The notes below the pieces were generated by a model, which saw only the letters and a program-made list of their open reading frames with translations, did no database searches and was not told the DNA's origin. A DNA stretch of 64,000 bases from Tsuneonella mangrovi (lineage in GTDB: Bacteria; Pseudomonadota; Alphaproteobacteria; Sphingomonadales; Sphingomonadaceae): NCBI RefSeq assembly GCF_002269345.1, contig NZ_CP022889.1, forward strand, positions 2,398,501 to 2,462,500, written 5' to 3'. A program made the translations under genes and the position numbers. Below are positions 55,800 to 64,000 of the stretch, one piece after another; within the stretch, counting starts at the first letter, position 1, and each line of letters starts with the position of its first letter.

Positions 55800-57092
55800 A
55801 TGAAGCCGAAGATTCTCACGACACTGCAGGACTATTCGCTCCGCCAGTTCGGTGCCGATGCTCTTGCCGGGGTAACCGTTGCGCTGGTAGCGCTGCCGCT
55901 CAGCATTGCTATCGCGATCGCTTCGGGGGCCGAACCTGCCGCAGGACTGATTACCGCGGTCGTGGCCGGGTTCACCATTTCCGCGCTCGGTGGCAGCCGG
56001 GTGCAGATCGGCGGACCGACCGGCGCGTTCATCGTCGTCGTTTACGGAGTGATCCACGATCACGGATATGCCGGTTTGTTGCTGGCGACCTTGATGGCGG
56101 GCGTGATATTGCTGGTCGCGGGCTTCATGCGCGCCGGCCGGTTGATCCGCCATGTTCCCGAAACGGTGGTTGAAGGCTTCACTATCGGGATCGCCGTGGT
56201 CATCGCGATCAGTCAGGTGAAGGACCTTGCGGGGATGACCGGGGCGGCGCTTCCGGCTGATTTCGTTCCCAAGATCGAGGGACTGTGGGCGATGCGCGGA
56301 TCGATCGATCCGGCGGCGCTGGCCACGGGGGTAGGCACCGTCGCGGCGATCCTTATCCTGCGGCGGTTTGCCCCGCGTATTCCGTGGCTGGTGCTGGTAG
56401 TAGCGTTTGCAAGTGTCATTGCGGCCATCGCGCTGCCTTCGGTCGTGACGGTCGCTGGGCGCTACGGTGCGCTGCCCCACGGCTTACCGCCACCCCACCT
56501 GCCGCCCATCGGCCTCGAACTGGCGATCGACCTGCTTCCGTCTGCGCTGACGATCGCGTTCCTAGCCGGGATCGAATCCCTGCTTTCGGCGATCGTGGCT
56601 GACAGGATGTTCGGCGGTGCACACCGTTCGAACGCGGAACTGATCGCGCAGGGCGCGGCCAATATCGTGTCTCCCCTGTTCGGTGGGCTCCCGGCAACCG
56701 GCGCGATTGCCCGCACGGCGACCAACGTCAACGCGGGCGGGCGCACTCCTGTGGCAGGGATGGCACATGCCCTGGTGGTGCTTCTGGCAATGATGCTGAT
56801 TGCTCCATTGGCGGGCGCGCTGGCGCTCCCCGCGCTGGCCGGCCTGCTGGTGGTCACGGCATGGACCATGAGCGAGCCTTATCGCTGGAAAGAACGCCTC
56901 AAGCTCCCGCGCGCCGATCTTGGCTTGTTGCTGCTGACAGCTGCGATGACGGTGCTTGCAAACCTCACTCTCGCGATCGCTGTCGGCACGATGCTGGGGC
57001 TTGCGCTGCGGCTGTCGCGCGGGGAGATCGAGGCTCCGCGCTGGCATACCCCGTTTCGATGGGGAGGGCGCGGAAAGTTGGACAAGGAGTAG
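55800..57092 (+). CDS. SulP-family anion transporter
   Basis: About 430 aa. It opens with DALAGVTVALVALPLSIAIAIASG, the SulP N-terminal signature, then GGSRVQIGGPTGAFIVVVYGVI and LFGGLPATGAIARTATNVNAGGRTPVAGM. It has ten or more hydrophobic segments. There is no C-terminal STAS domain, so this is the short form. SulP members move sulfate, bicarbonate or other anions across the inner membrane; the substrate is not predictable. ATG 55800 is my choice; GTG 55770 would add 10 residues. The 148-base gap before it shows a 5-bp hairpin and no gene. Confidence 0.85.
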   Translation: MKPKILTTLQDYSLRQFGADALAGVTVALVALPLSIAIAIASGAEPAAGLITAVVAGFTISALGGSRVQIGGPTGAFIVVVYGVIHDHGYAGLLLATLMAGVILLVAGFMRAGRLIRHVPETVVEGFTIGIAVVIAISQVKDLAGMTGAALPADFVPKIEGLWAMRGSIDPAALATGVGTVAAILILRRFAPRIPWLVLVVAFASVIAAIALPSVVTVAGRYGALPHGLPPPHLPPIGLELAIDLLPSALTIAFLAGIESLLSAIVADRMFGGAHRSNAELIAQGAANIVSPLFGGLPATGAIARTATNVNAGGRTPVAGMAHALVVLLAMMLIAPLAGALALPALAGLLVVTAWTMSEPYRWKERLKLPRADLGLLLLTAAMTVLANLTLAIAVGTMLGLALRLSRGEIEAPRWHTPFRWGGRGKLDKE

Positions 57093-57095
57093 CCG

Positions 57096-58472
57096 TCAGG
57101 CGATTGCCCCGAACAGGTCGTGCGCGTCGGCGTCTTCGATCGTCACATCGACGATTTCACCCGTCGCAAGCGTAGCGGGCACATTGCGCAGGAACACCTG
57201 CCCGTCGATCTCCGGCGCATCCGCCTGGCTGCGTCCGGTCGCGCCGATGTCGCCGTCCTCGTCGGGCTCGCCGACTTCGTCGATGATGACCGGCAGCGTG
57301 CGCCCGACCTTGGCGGCGAGCTTGGCAGCGCTGATCCGCTCGGTCACTTCCATCAACCGGGTGTAGCGTTCTTCCTTCACTGCTTCGGGCACCGGATCGG
57401 GCAGGGCATTGGCTGCCGCGCCTTCGACCGGTTCGAACCGGAACGCGCCCACGCGGTCGAGCCGGGCTTCCTCGAGCCAGTCGAGGAGGTAAGCGAAGTC
57501 TTCCTCGGTCTCTCCCGGAAATCCGACCACGAAGCTCGAGCGGATCGTCAGGTCGGGCGCGATCGCGCGCCATGCCTTGATCCGTTCGAGCACCTTCGCT
57601 TCGTTCGCCGGACGCTTCATTGCCTTGAGCACTTTCGGGCTGGCGTGCTGGAACGGGATGTCGAGATAGGGTGTGAGCAGCCCTTCGCCCATCAGCGGGA
57701 TCACTGCATCGACGTGAGGGTAGGGATAGACGTAGTGCAGCCGCACCCACGGAGTATTACCCTCTGCGGTTCGTAGCTGGCCGAGTTCGCGCGCAAGGTC
57801 GGTCATATGGGCGCGGACCTCGCGTCCCTTCCACGTGCGGCTCTCGTGTCGGGTATCGACACCATAGGCGCTGGTATCCTGACTTATGACCAGCAGCTCC
57901 TTTGTGCCCGCGGCGACCAGCTTTTCCGCTTCGCGCAGCACCGCATCGACGCGGCGGCTCGCGAGCTTCCCGCGCAGCTGGGGGATGATGCAGAACGCGC
58001 ACGAGTGGTTACAGCCCTCGCTTATCTTGAGGTAGCTGTAGTGCCTGGGTGTGAGTTTCACGTCCGGTTGAGGAACCAGGTCGACGAAGGGCCCCTGGCT
58101 GGGCGGAGCGGCTTCGTGGACGGCTTCGACGACCTGCTCGTACTGGTGTGCACCCGTCACCGCGAGCACTTGCGGGAAGCGCGCGCGGATCGTGTCGGCT
58201 TCCTCGCCCATGCATCCGGTCACGATCACGCGGCCGTTTTCGGCGATCGCTTCGCCGATGGCGGAGAGGCTTTCTTCCTTCGCACTGTCGAGGAAACCGC
58301 AGGTGTTGACCAGCACCACGTCAGCCCCGGCGTAATCGGGGCTCATCGCGTAACCGTCGGCGCGCAGCTTGGTCAGGATGCGTTCGGAATCGACCAGCGC
58401 CTTGGGGCAGCCGAGGCTGACCATGCCGACGCGCTTCTGGTCGGGGATCGATTGATTGCCGGATTCTGACAT
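57096..58472 (-). CDS. rimO: Ribosomal protein S12 methylthiotransferase RimO
   Basis: 458 aa. N-terminal UPF0004 Cys ligands lie in [29 protein letters not shown] and [10 protein letters not shown]. The radical-SAM motif [15 protein letters not shown] (C-x3-C-x2-C) is in the middle, and a C-terminal TRAM domain follows ([19 protein letters not shown]). It adds a methylthio group to an Asp of ribosomal protein S12. It is convergent with the SulP gene (3-base gap). Confidence 0.95.
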   Translation of the reverse strand: MSESGNQSIPDQKRVGMVSLGCPKALVDSERILTKLRADGYAMSPDYAGADVVLVNTCGFLDSAKEESLSAIGEAIAENGRVIVTGCMGEEADTIRARFPQVLAVTGAHQYEQVVEAVHEAAPPSQGPFVDLVPQPDVKLTPRHYSYLKISEGCNHSCAFCIIPQLRGKLASRRVDAVLREAEKLVAAGTKELLVISQDTSAYGVDTRHESRTWKGREVRAHMTDLARELGQLRTAEGNTPWVRLHYVYPYPHVDAVIPLMGEGLLTPYLDIPFQHASPKVLKAMKRPANEAKVLERIKAWRAIAPDLTIRSSFVVGFPGETEEDFAYLLDWLEEARLDRVGAFRFEPVEGAAANALPDPVPEAVKEERYTRLMEVTERISAAKLAAKVGRTLPVIIDEVGEPDEDGDIGATGRSQADAPEIDGQVFLRNVPATLATGEIVDVTIEDADAHDLFGAIA

Positions 58473-58553
58473 TTCGCAGCGCCCCCTACACGCGGGCCGC
58501 AGATTACGCTACTGCACAAGCCACATAACAACACATAACCCGAAAGGTCGCCC

Positions 58554-58964
58554 TTGGGTCCCGTCAACTGGATCGCCGTTTTCGCTGCCGCGATAGCCGC
58601 AGCCGTTATCGCCATCGCTTGGTGGGGGCCGCTGTTCGGGCTCGCCAAGGCACGGGAAATCAAGCCGGGCAAGATCACCACCAACCGCAATCGCGGGCAA
58701 CGGATTGTGCTGACCTGCATCCTCCTGCTCGTCACGTCGACGATGATGGGACACATGTTCGCCCGCGTAGGCGAAGCGACACTCAGCGCCAAGCCGTGGC
58801 TGTGGTTCATGATGAGCGGTGGGCTGGCGATCGCATTCGTGATCCCGTCGCTGTGGATCAGCTACAGCCACGCGCGCGTTCCGACCCGTATCGCGATGAT
58901 CGATGCCGGGTATTGGCTCGCCAGCTACCTCGGCATGGGAACGGTGTTTTTCCTGTTTAGCTGA
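58554..58964 (+). CDS. Small membrane protein, DUF1761-like
   Basis: 136 aa with four hydrophobic segments. It starts MGPVNWIAVFAAAIAAAVI and continues IAWWGPLFGLAKAREI, the N-terminal pattern of DUF1761 proteins. The rest includes GHMFARVGEATLSAKPWLWF and GYWLASYLGMGTVFFLFS. The function of the family is unknown. It is divergent from rimO with an 81-base gap, and a CGAAAGG ribosome site is near the ATG. Confidence 0.65.
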   Translation: MGPVNWIAVFAAAIAAAVIAIAWWGPLFGLAKAREIKPGKITTNRNRGQRIVLTCILLLVTSTMMGHMFARVGEATLSAKPWLWFMMSGGLAIAFVIPSLWISYSHARVPTRIAMIDAGYWLASYLGMGTVFFLFS

Positions 58965-58981
58965 GCACGCTTGCCGCCGCG

Positions 58982-60046
58982 CTAGTCGACTGTCGGCAGG
59001 ATCTCGACGACCATATCGCCTTCGCGCAATGACCCGGCTTCGGATTCCCAGAATCCCGCCGCGCCGCCGTTGCGGTAGACTCTGAGGCCGCGCCCGCCAG
59101 ATACGAGTTCGTTGAGGCTGCGCCCGATTTCCTCGGGCAGGACCGGGCGTTCGACCAGTTGAACCCTGCCGCCGACCGATGCGAGGTCGGCGAGGTAATC
59201 GGAGATATGGCTGCCTTGCGCGCTGCCCGCGAGCAGCAGGCCCGTAAAGCGCACCGGGTTGATGACGTTGTCGGCCCCGGCCTGCCGCGCGAGAATTTCG
59301 TTGTCCGCCGCGCGTACCACCACGCTGATTGGCACTTTGGGCGCCAAGTGCCGCACGGTCAGGACGATCAGGATCGAGGCGTCGTCGCGCCCTGCGGAAA
59401 CCAGCACCGCGCTCGCCTTGTGAATCCGCACTGCCACCAGCGTTTCGTCGCGGGTCGCATCGGCGGCCATGACGTTGCAGCCCATCCGCTCGGCCACCGC
59501 GAGCCGCTCTTCGCTCGGGTCGATCACGACGATCGTGCGCGGATCCGTGCCGCGTTCGATCAGCTCGCTGACTGCCTCGGAACCGGAAATGCCGAAGCCA
59601 AGCACCACGAAGTGATCGGTCAGCTTGTCCTGGATGCGGGCCATGCGCCATTTCTCCCAACTGCGCCTGATGACGAAATCGTAGGCCGCGCCCACGAAAA
59701 TGAACAGCACCGCCAGCCGGATCGGAGTGACGATGATTGCCTCCACCATCCGCGCGCGGTCTGATACCGGGGTGATGTCACCGAACCCGGTGGTGGTGAT
59801 CGAGATCATCGTGAAATAGACCACATCGAGGAACGAGACGTGGCCATCGGTGTTGTCGACCAGTCCGGTGCGATCCCACCAGTGGATCATCACCACGATC
59901 CCCAGCAGGCCGAATGCCAGCGCCAGCCGGATGCCGAGGTCCGCCCACACCGGCACTTTCAGCGCGCGGCGCAGCGGCTGGAAGCGCTTGCCCTTCAGCG
60001 CGACCCGGTCGTCGGCCTCGGCGCTATCGTGGGACGCCTCGCTCAC
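58982..60046 (-). CDS. Two-TM potassium channel with RCK/TrkA-N domain
   Basis: 354 aa. Two transmembrane helices (about 37-58 and 108-128) flank a pore loop, FTMISITTTGFGDITPVSD, whose filter TTGFGD is a variant of TVGYGD. A Rossmann RCK/TrkA-N domain follows (HFVVLGFGISGSEAVSELIE, DPSEERLAVAERMGCNVMAAD), then a TrkA-C-like end. It is a ligand-gated K+ channel type. The GTG start at 60046 overlaps the stop of a 26-codon ORF (GTGA), placing it in the serS-surE unit. Confidence 0.85.
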   Translation of the reverse strand: MSEASHDSAEADDRVALKGKRFQPLRRALKVPVWADLGIRLALAFGLLGIVVMIHWWDRTGLVDNTDGHVSFLDVVYFTMISITTTGFGDITPVSDRARMVEAIIVTPIRLAVLFIFVGAAYDFVIRRSWEKWRMARIQDKLTDHFVVLGFGISGSEAVSELIERGTDPRTIVVIDPSEERLAVAERMGCNVMAADATRDETLVAVRIHKASAVLVSAGRDDASILIVLTVRHLAPKVPISVVVRAADNEILARQAGADNVINPVRFTGLLLAGSAQGSHISDYLADLASVGGRVQLVERPVLPEEIGRSLNELVSGGRGLRVYRNGGAAGFWESEAGSLREGDMVVEILPTVD

Positions 60047-60123
60047 TTGGGCAGCAATGGAGCCCGATCGCCCGCACCAGTCGCCAGCAGCAACACTGCG
60101 AGGGGCAGGGCGATGCGCTTCAT
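60043..60123 (-). CDS. Candidate 26-aa hydrophobic microprotein between surE and the K+ channel gene
   Basis: The ATG at 60123 overlaps the surE stop (ATGA), and its own TGA overlaps the GTG start of the channel gene (GTGA). The peptide is MKRIALPLAVLLLATGAG followed by DRAPLLPK: basic start, 12-residue hydrophobic core, polar end, like a truncated signal peptide or lipoprotein leader without the lipobox Cys. It may be a coupling ORF that carries ribosomes to the channel gene, or a true membrane microprotein. Not recognised. Confidence 0.45.
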   Translation of the reverse strand: MKRIALPLAVLLLATGAGDRAPLLPK

Positions 60124-60883
60124 CCCGAGAAGCGCTCCGCCAGTGCGCCGAGCGAGGAATGGTGGGTGAGGTCGAGCTGCAACGGCGTCACTGCGATATA
60201 GCCATCGTCGATTGCCTCCAGGTCGGTCCCGTGATCGAGCGTGTGCTCCATCGCCTCCAGCCCGAACCAGTAATACGGATAGCCGCGAGGGTCACGACCC
60301 TCGACCACCGAGCCGCGCGAATAGTCGTGGAAACCCTGGCGCACCACGCGGATGCCCTTGACCTTGTCCGGGTGCAGGGCGGGAAAGTTGACGTTGACCA
60401 GCGTGCGCTTGGGCAACGGTACCTCGAGCAGCGGTGCGAGCACCCGCTTGCCCCATGCGCGGGCGGCATCGAACGGCACCGAGTCCGCCATTCCTTCGGT
60501 CGAATAGACCTGGCTCAGCGCGATCGACCGGATGCCTGCCAGCGCACCTTCGATCGCTGCCGAAACCGTGCCCGAATAGGTGATGTCGTCGCCCAGGTTG
60601 GCGCCGCGATTGACGCCCGAGAGGATCACGTCGGGCGCGCCGTCCATGACCTTGCGCAGGCCCAGCGTGACCGAATCCGTCGGCGTGCCCGAGACCGAGA
60701 AGCGCCGCTCGCCATGCTTGCGCAAGCGCACCGGGCGGGTCAGGGTAAGCGAGTGCCCTGCTCCCGATTGCTCCTCGCTCGGCGCGCAGATCCAGATATC
60801 GTCGGAGATCGCGCGGGCGATTTCCTCGAGTACGGTCAGGCCCGGGGCGTTGATGCCGTCGTCGTTAGTGAGGAGGATACGCA

Positions 60884-60884
<1 letters not shown>
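60120..60884 (-). CDS. surE: 5'/3'-nucleotidase SurE
   Basis: 254 aa. It begins MRILLTNDDGINAPGLTVLEE, the metal-binding Asp pair of SurE. ICAPSEEQSGAGHSLTLTRPVR and VILSGVNRGANLGDDITYSGTV are further family motifs. It dephosphorylates nucleoside monophosphates and is linked to stationary-phase survival. The ATG shares one base with the serS stop (TGATG), so the two are coupled. Confidence 0.95.
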
Positions 60885-62164
<1,280 letters not shown>

Positions 62165-62307
62165 GGGGCGGGCCTATGCCCCAGCCCCCGCGGCGGCGCA
62201 ATGAGCGATCACGTGCCGAAAGGGCGCGCCCGCCATCGCCGAACATACGTAACGCGACCTTAACCCATTTCCGGCCATATCCCTTCCGGACAGCGGGGTA
62301 GGGACGC

Positions 62308-64000
62308 ATGGACGATCTATTGGCCGATTTCGTCGCGGAATCGCGCGAAATGCTTGAAGCGCTGGCCAGCGAAATGGTCGAGTGGGAAGCCAATCCCACT
62401 GATCGCGATCGTCTCGACAATATCTTCCGCTTTTTTCATACGGTTAAGGGAAACTGCGGGTTCTTCGACTTCCCGCGCTTAGAAGCCCTGAGCCACGCCG
62501 CCGAAGATGCATTGTCCGACCTGCGAACCGGTTCACGCAAGCCCGACCGCGCACTGGTCGATGCCGTGCTGGCAGTGATCGACCGGATTGCGCTGATGGT
62601 CGACGCGATCGACGCAGGCAAGGAATTCCCCGATGGCGGTGATGAAACGCTGATCGCCGCGCTGGCCGGAAACGGTACGGCTGCCGATGGCGAGCAAGTG
62701 GTCGACCTGCCGCAGACTTCCGGTGAAGGCGCAGGGCAAGGCGGTTCCGCTGCCGAACGAACCAGCGCCAACGCCCGCTCGATCCGCCTGTCGGTCGACC
62801 TGCTCGACCGGATCATGAGCGGCATCTCCGATATGACGCTCGCGCGCAACGAACTGGTCCGCCGGCTCGACACCCGCACCGACGACGACATCAATCGCGC
62901 ATTGTCGCGCCTTTCGACCCTGCTCGACGACGTTCGCGAAGCGATCACCCACACGCGCATGCAGCGGATCGAGACGCTGTTTTCTGCGTTCCCCAGGCTG
63001 GTCCGCGACCTGTCGAGCGAACTCGGCCGCCAGGTCATGGTCGAGCTCGAAAGCGGCGACGTCGAGCTCGACCGCGAAATGGTCGAGCTGATCCGCGACC
63101 CGCTGGTCCACGTGATCCGCAATGCGATCGACCACGGGATCGAAACCCCCGCCGAGCGCCGCGCGGCAGGCAAGCGCGAGATCGGCATGTTGACGATCTG
63201 GGCGCGCCAGGCAGGCAACGAAATCCGTATCGGGATCAACGATGACGGGCGCGGGATCGACACCGACCGGCTGGTGGAAAAGGCCATCGCCGCCGGGGTC
63301 GTCACCGCTGACGGGGTTGCCGACATGAGCGAGGCCGCCCGCCTCATGCTGGTGTGCGAGCCGGGTCTTTCGACCAGCGATACGATAACCTCGGTGTCGG
63401 GTCGTGGGGTCGGGATGGACGTGGTCCACGCCAACCTCGCGCGGATCGGCGGTTCGCTCGAGATCCAGTCGACCCGGGGTAGCGGCACGCGCATCGTGCT
63501 CAAGGTGCCGCTCACGCTCAGCATCGTTCCTTCGCTGACCGTACGTATCGGCGATACCCGGTTCGCGATCCCGCGTTCCTATGTCGATGAAGTCGTGCGC
63601 ATCCGGAAGGACGATGCAGGTCGCGCGCAGGTTGGTGACCGCCAGCTGGTCACCGTGCGCGATCGCCGCATTCCCTGCCTGCCGCTGAGCGAGGTGCTCG
63701 ACACGGTGGATACCAGCGAGCGCGTGCCCGAAATCATGATCGTGATCCGCCTCGTCGGCGGCAACAAGTTCGCGCTCGCGGTCGATTCGATCCACGATCA
63801 CGAGGAACTGGTGATCAAGCCGCTTCCGCCGTTGGTGATGGACTGCGGATATTACGCCGGCACCGCCCAGCTCGACGATGGCGAGATGGTACTGATGCTC
63901 GATGTTTCGGGTGTCGCCCGCAATTCGGGGCTCGACGACGATGTCGAGCGCGTCGACGGGATTACGGTCGAGCAGACCGAGCGGGTCGAGACGGCCCGCA
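62308..64000 (+). CDS. cheA: Chemotaxis histidine kinase CheA (3' end beyond the window)
   Basis: 564 codons lie inside the window and the frame continues past base 64000. The HPt domain has the phospho-His in FRFFHTVKGNCGFFDFPRLE (about residue 48). After an acidic linker comes the P3 dimer helix pair (SIRLSVDLLDRIMSGISDM), then the ATPase domain (DPLVHVIRNAIDHGIETPAE, INDDGRGID, SGRGVGMDVVHANLARIGG). The CheW-like P5 domain starts LTLSIVPSLTVRIGD. No CheY/CheB-binding P2 is evident. ATG 62308 has GGGGTAGGGA upstream. TTAACC at about 62263 recalls CtrA half-sites. The rest of the che operon presumably lies downstream. Confidence 0.92.
   Translation, partial: MDDLLADFVAESREMLEALASEMVEWEANPTDRDRLDNIFRFFHTVKGNCGFFDFPRLEALSHAAEDALSDLRTGSRKPDRALVDAVLAVIDRIALMVDAIDAGKEFPDGGDETLIAALAGNGTAADGEQVVDLPQTSGEGAGQGGSAAERTSANARSIRLSVDLLDRIMSGISDMTLARNELVRRLDTRTDDDINRALSRLSTLLDDVREAITHTRMQRIETLFSAFPRLVRDLSSELGRQVMVELESGDVELDREMVELIRDPLVHVIRNAIDHGIETPAERRAAGKREIGMLTIWARQAGNEIRIGINDDGRGIDTDRLVEKAIAAGVVTADGVADMSEAARLMLVCEPGLSTSDTITSVSGRGVGMDVVHANLARIGGSLEIQSTRGSGTRIVLKVPLTLSIVPSLTVRIGDTRFAIPRSYVDEVVRIRKDDAGRAQVGDRQLVTVRDRRIPCLPLSEVLDTVDTSERVPEIMIVIRLVGGNKFALAVDSIHDHEELVIKPLPPLVMDCGYYAGTAQLDDGEMVLMLDVSGVARNSGLDDDVERVDGITVEQTERVETAR

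Overview
The window is high-GC chromosomal DNA from an alphaproteobacterium, most likely a sphingomonad of the Erythrobacter/Altererythrobacter type (inference). The grounds are the infA-maf-RNase-yacG-tRNA-Phe block, a methionine operon led by an ArsR-methyltransferase fusion with MetH split into two genes, a tandem glycine riboswitch ahead of gcvT, a MipZ-type ATPase, a sphingomonad-like TonB receptor and an ABA4-like carotenoid protein. It looks like ordinary core chromosome: no transposase, integrase, prophage or CRISPR array was seen. The only mobile-type module is one small toxin-antitoxin pair.

Layout. 1-5.6 kb: the start of a probable PHA synthase, an AlaC-type aminotransferase, a compact run of five small regulatory or unknown genes (membrane-tethered HTH, 125-aa protein, membrane protein, RadC/JAMM protein, lone winged helix), then a crotonase and a TesB-like thioesterase. 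5.7-6.0 kb: tRNA-Cys and tRNA-Thr. 6.2-10.7 kb: a complete type I secretion system (ABC, adaptor, TolC). 10.8-16.4 kb: methionine-cycle operon (SahR-like regulator, metF, metH in two parts). 16.4-21.2 kb: glycine riboswitch and gcvT-H-PA-PB. 21.2-25.3 kb: ABA4-like protein, a 43-aa entericidin, a solitary cpaF and an O-antigen ligase-like protein. 25.3-30.2 kb: vapBC fused in layout to glmS, then a GGDEF-EAL protein. 30.2-37.4 kb: purQ, purS, M16 peptidase, lipid/diacylglycerol kinase, purC, Na+/H+ antiporter. 37.4-39.6 kb: tRNA-Phe, yacG, RNase E/G-like, maf, infA. 39.8-48 kb: TonB receptor with an unusual Cys-repeat insert, MipZ with DnaA boxes upstream, alpha/beta hydrolase, wax-ester synthase, amino-acid permease. 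48-57 kb: uvrC, a molybdenum hydroxylase pair, secreted proteins, a Crp-family regulator, a SulP transporter. 57-64 kb: rimO, serS-surE-microORF-K+ channel, and the start of a cheA.

How the genes work together. One-carbon flux is the clearest theme. The glycine cleavage system makes methylene-THF, MetF reduces it to methyl-THF, and the split MetH uses it to remethylate homocysteine. The two operons are adjacent and are apparently sensed by glycine (riboswitch) and by S-adenosylhomocysteine (SahR-like repressor). A second theme is carbon storage and lipid handling: PHA synthase fragment, crotonase, thioesterase, wax-ester synthase and hydrolase, diacylglycerol kinase-like protein. No undescribed multi-gene system is proven here. 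The best candidates are the regulator/RadC cluster at 1.6-3.9 kb, the vapBC-glmS operon, the Cys-repeat TonB receptor and the wax-ester synthase with a histone-like tail.
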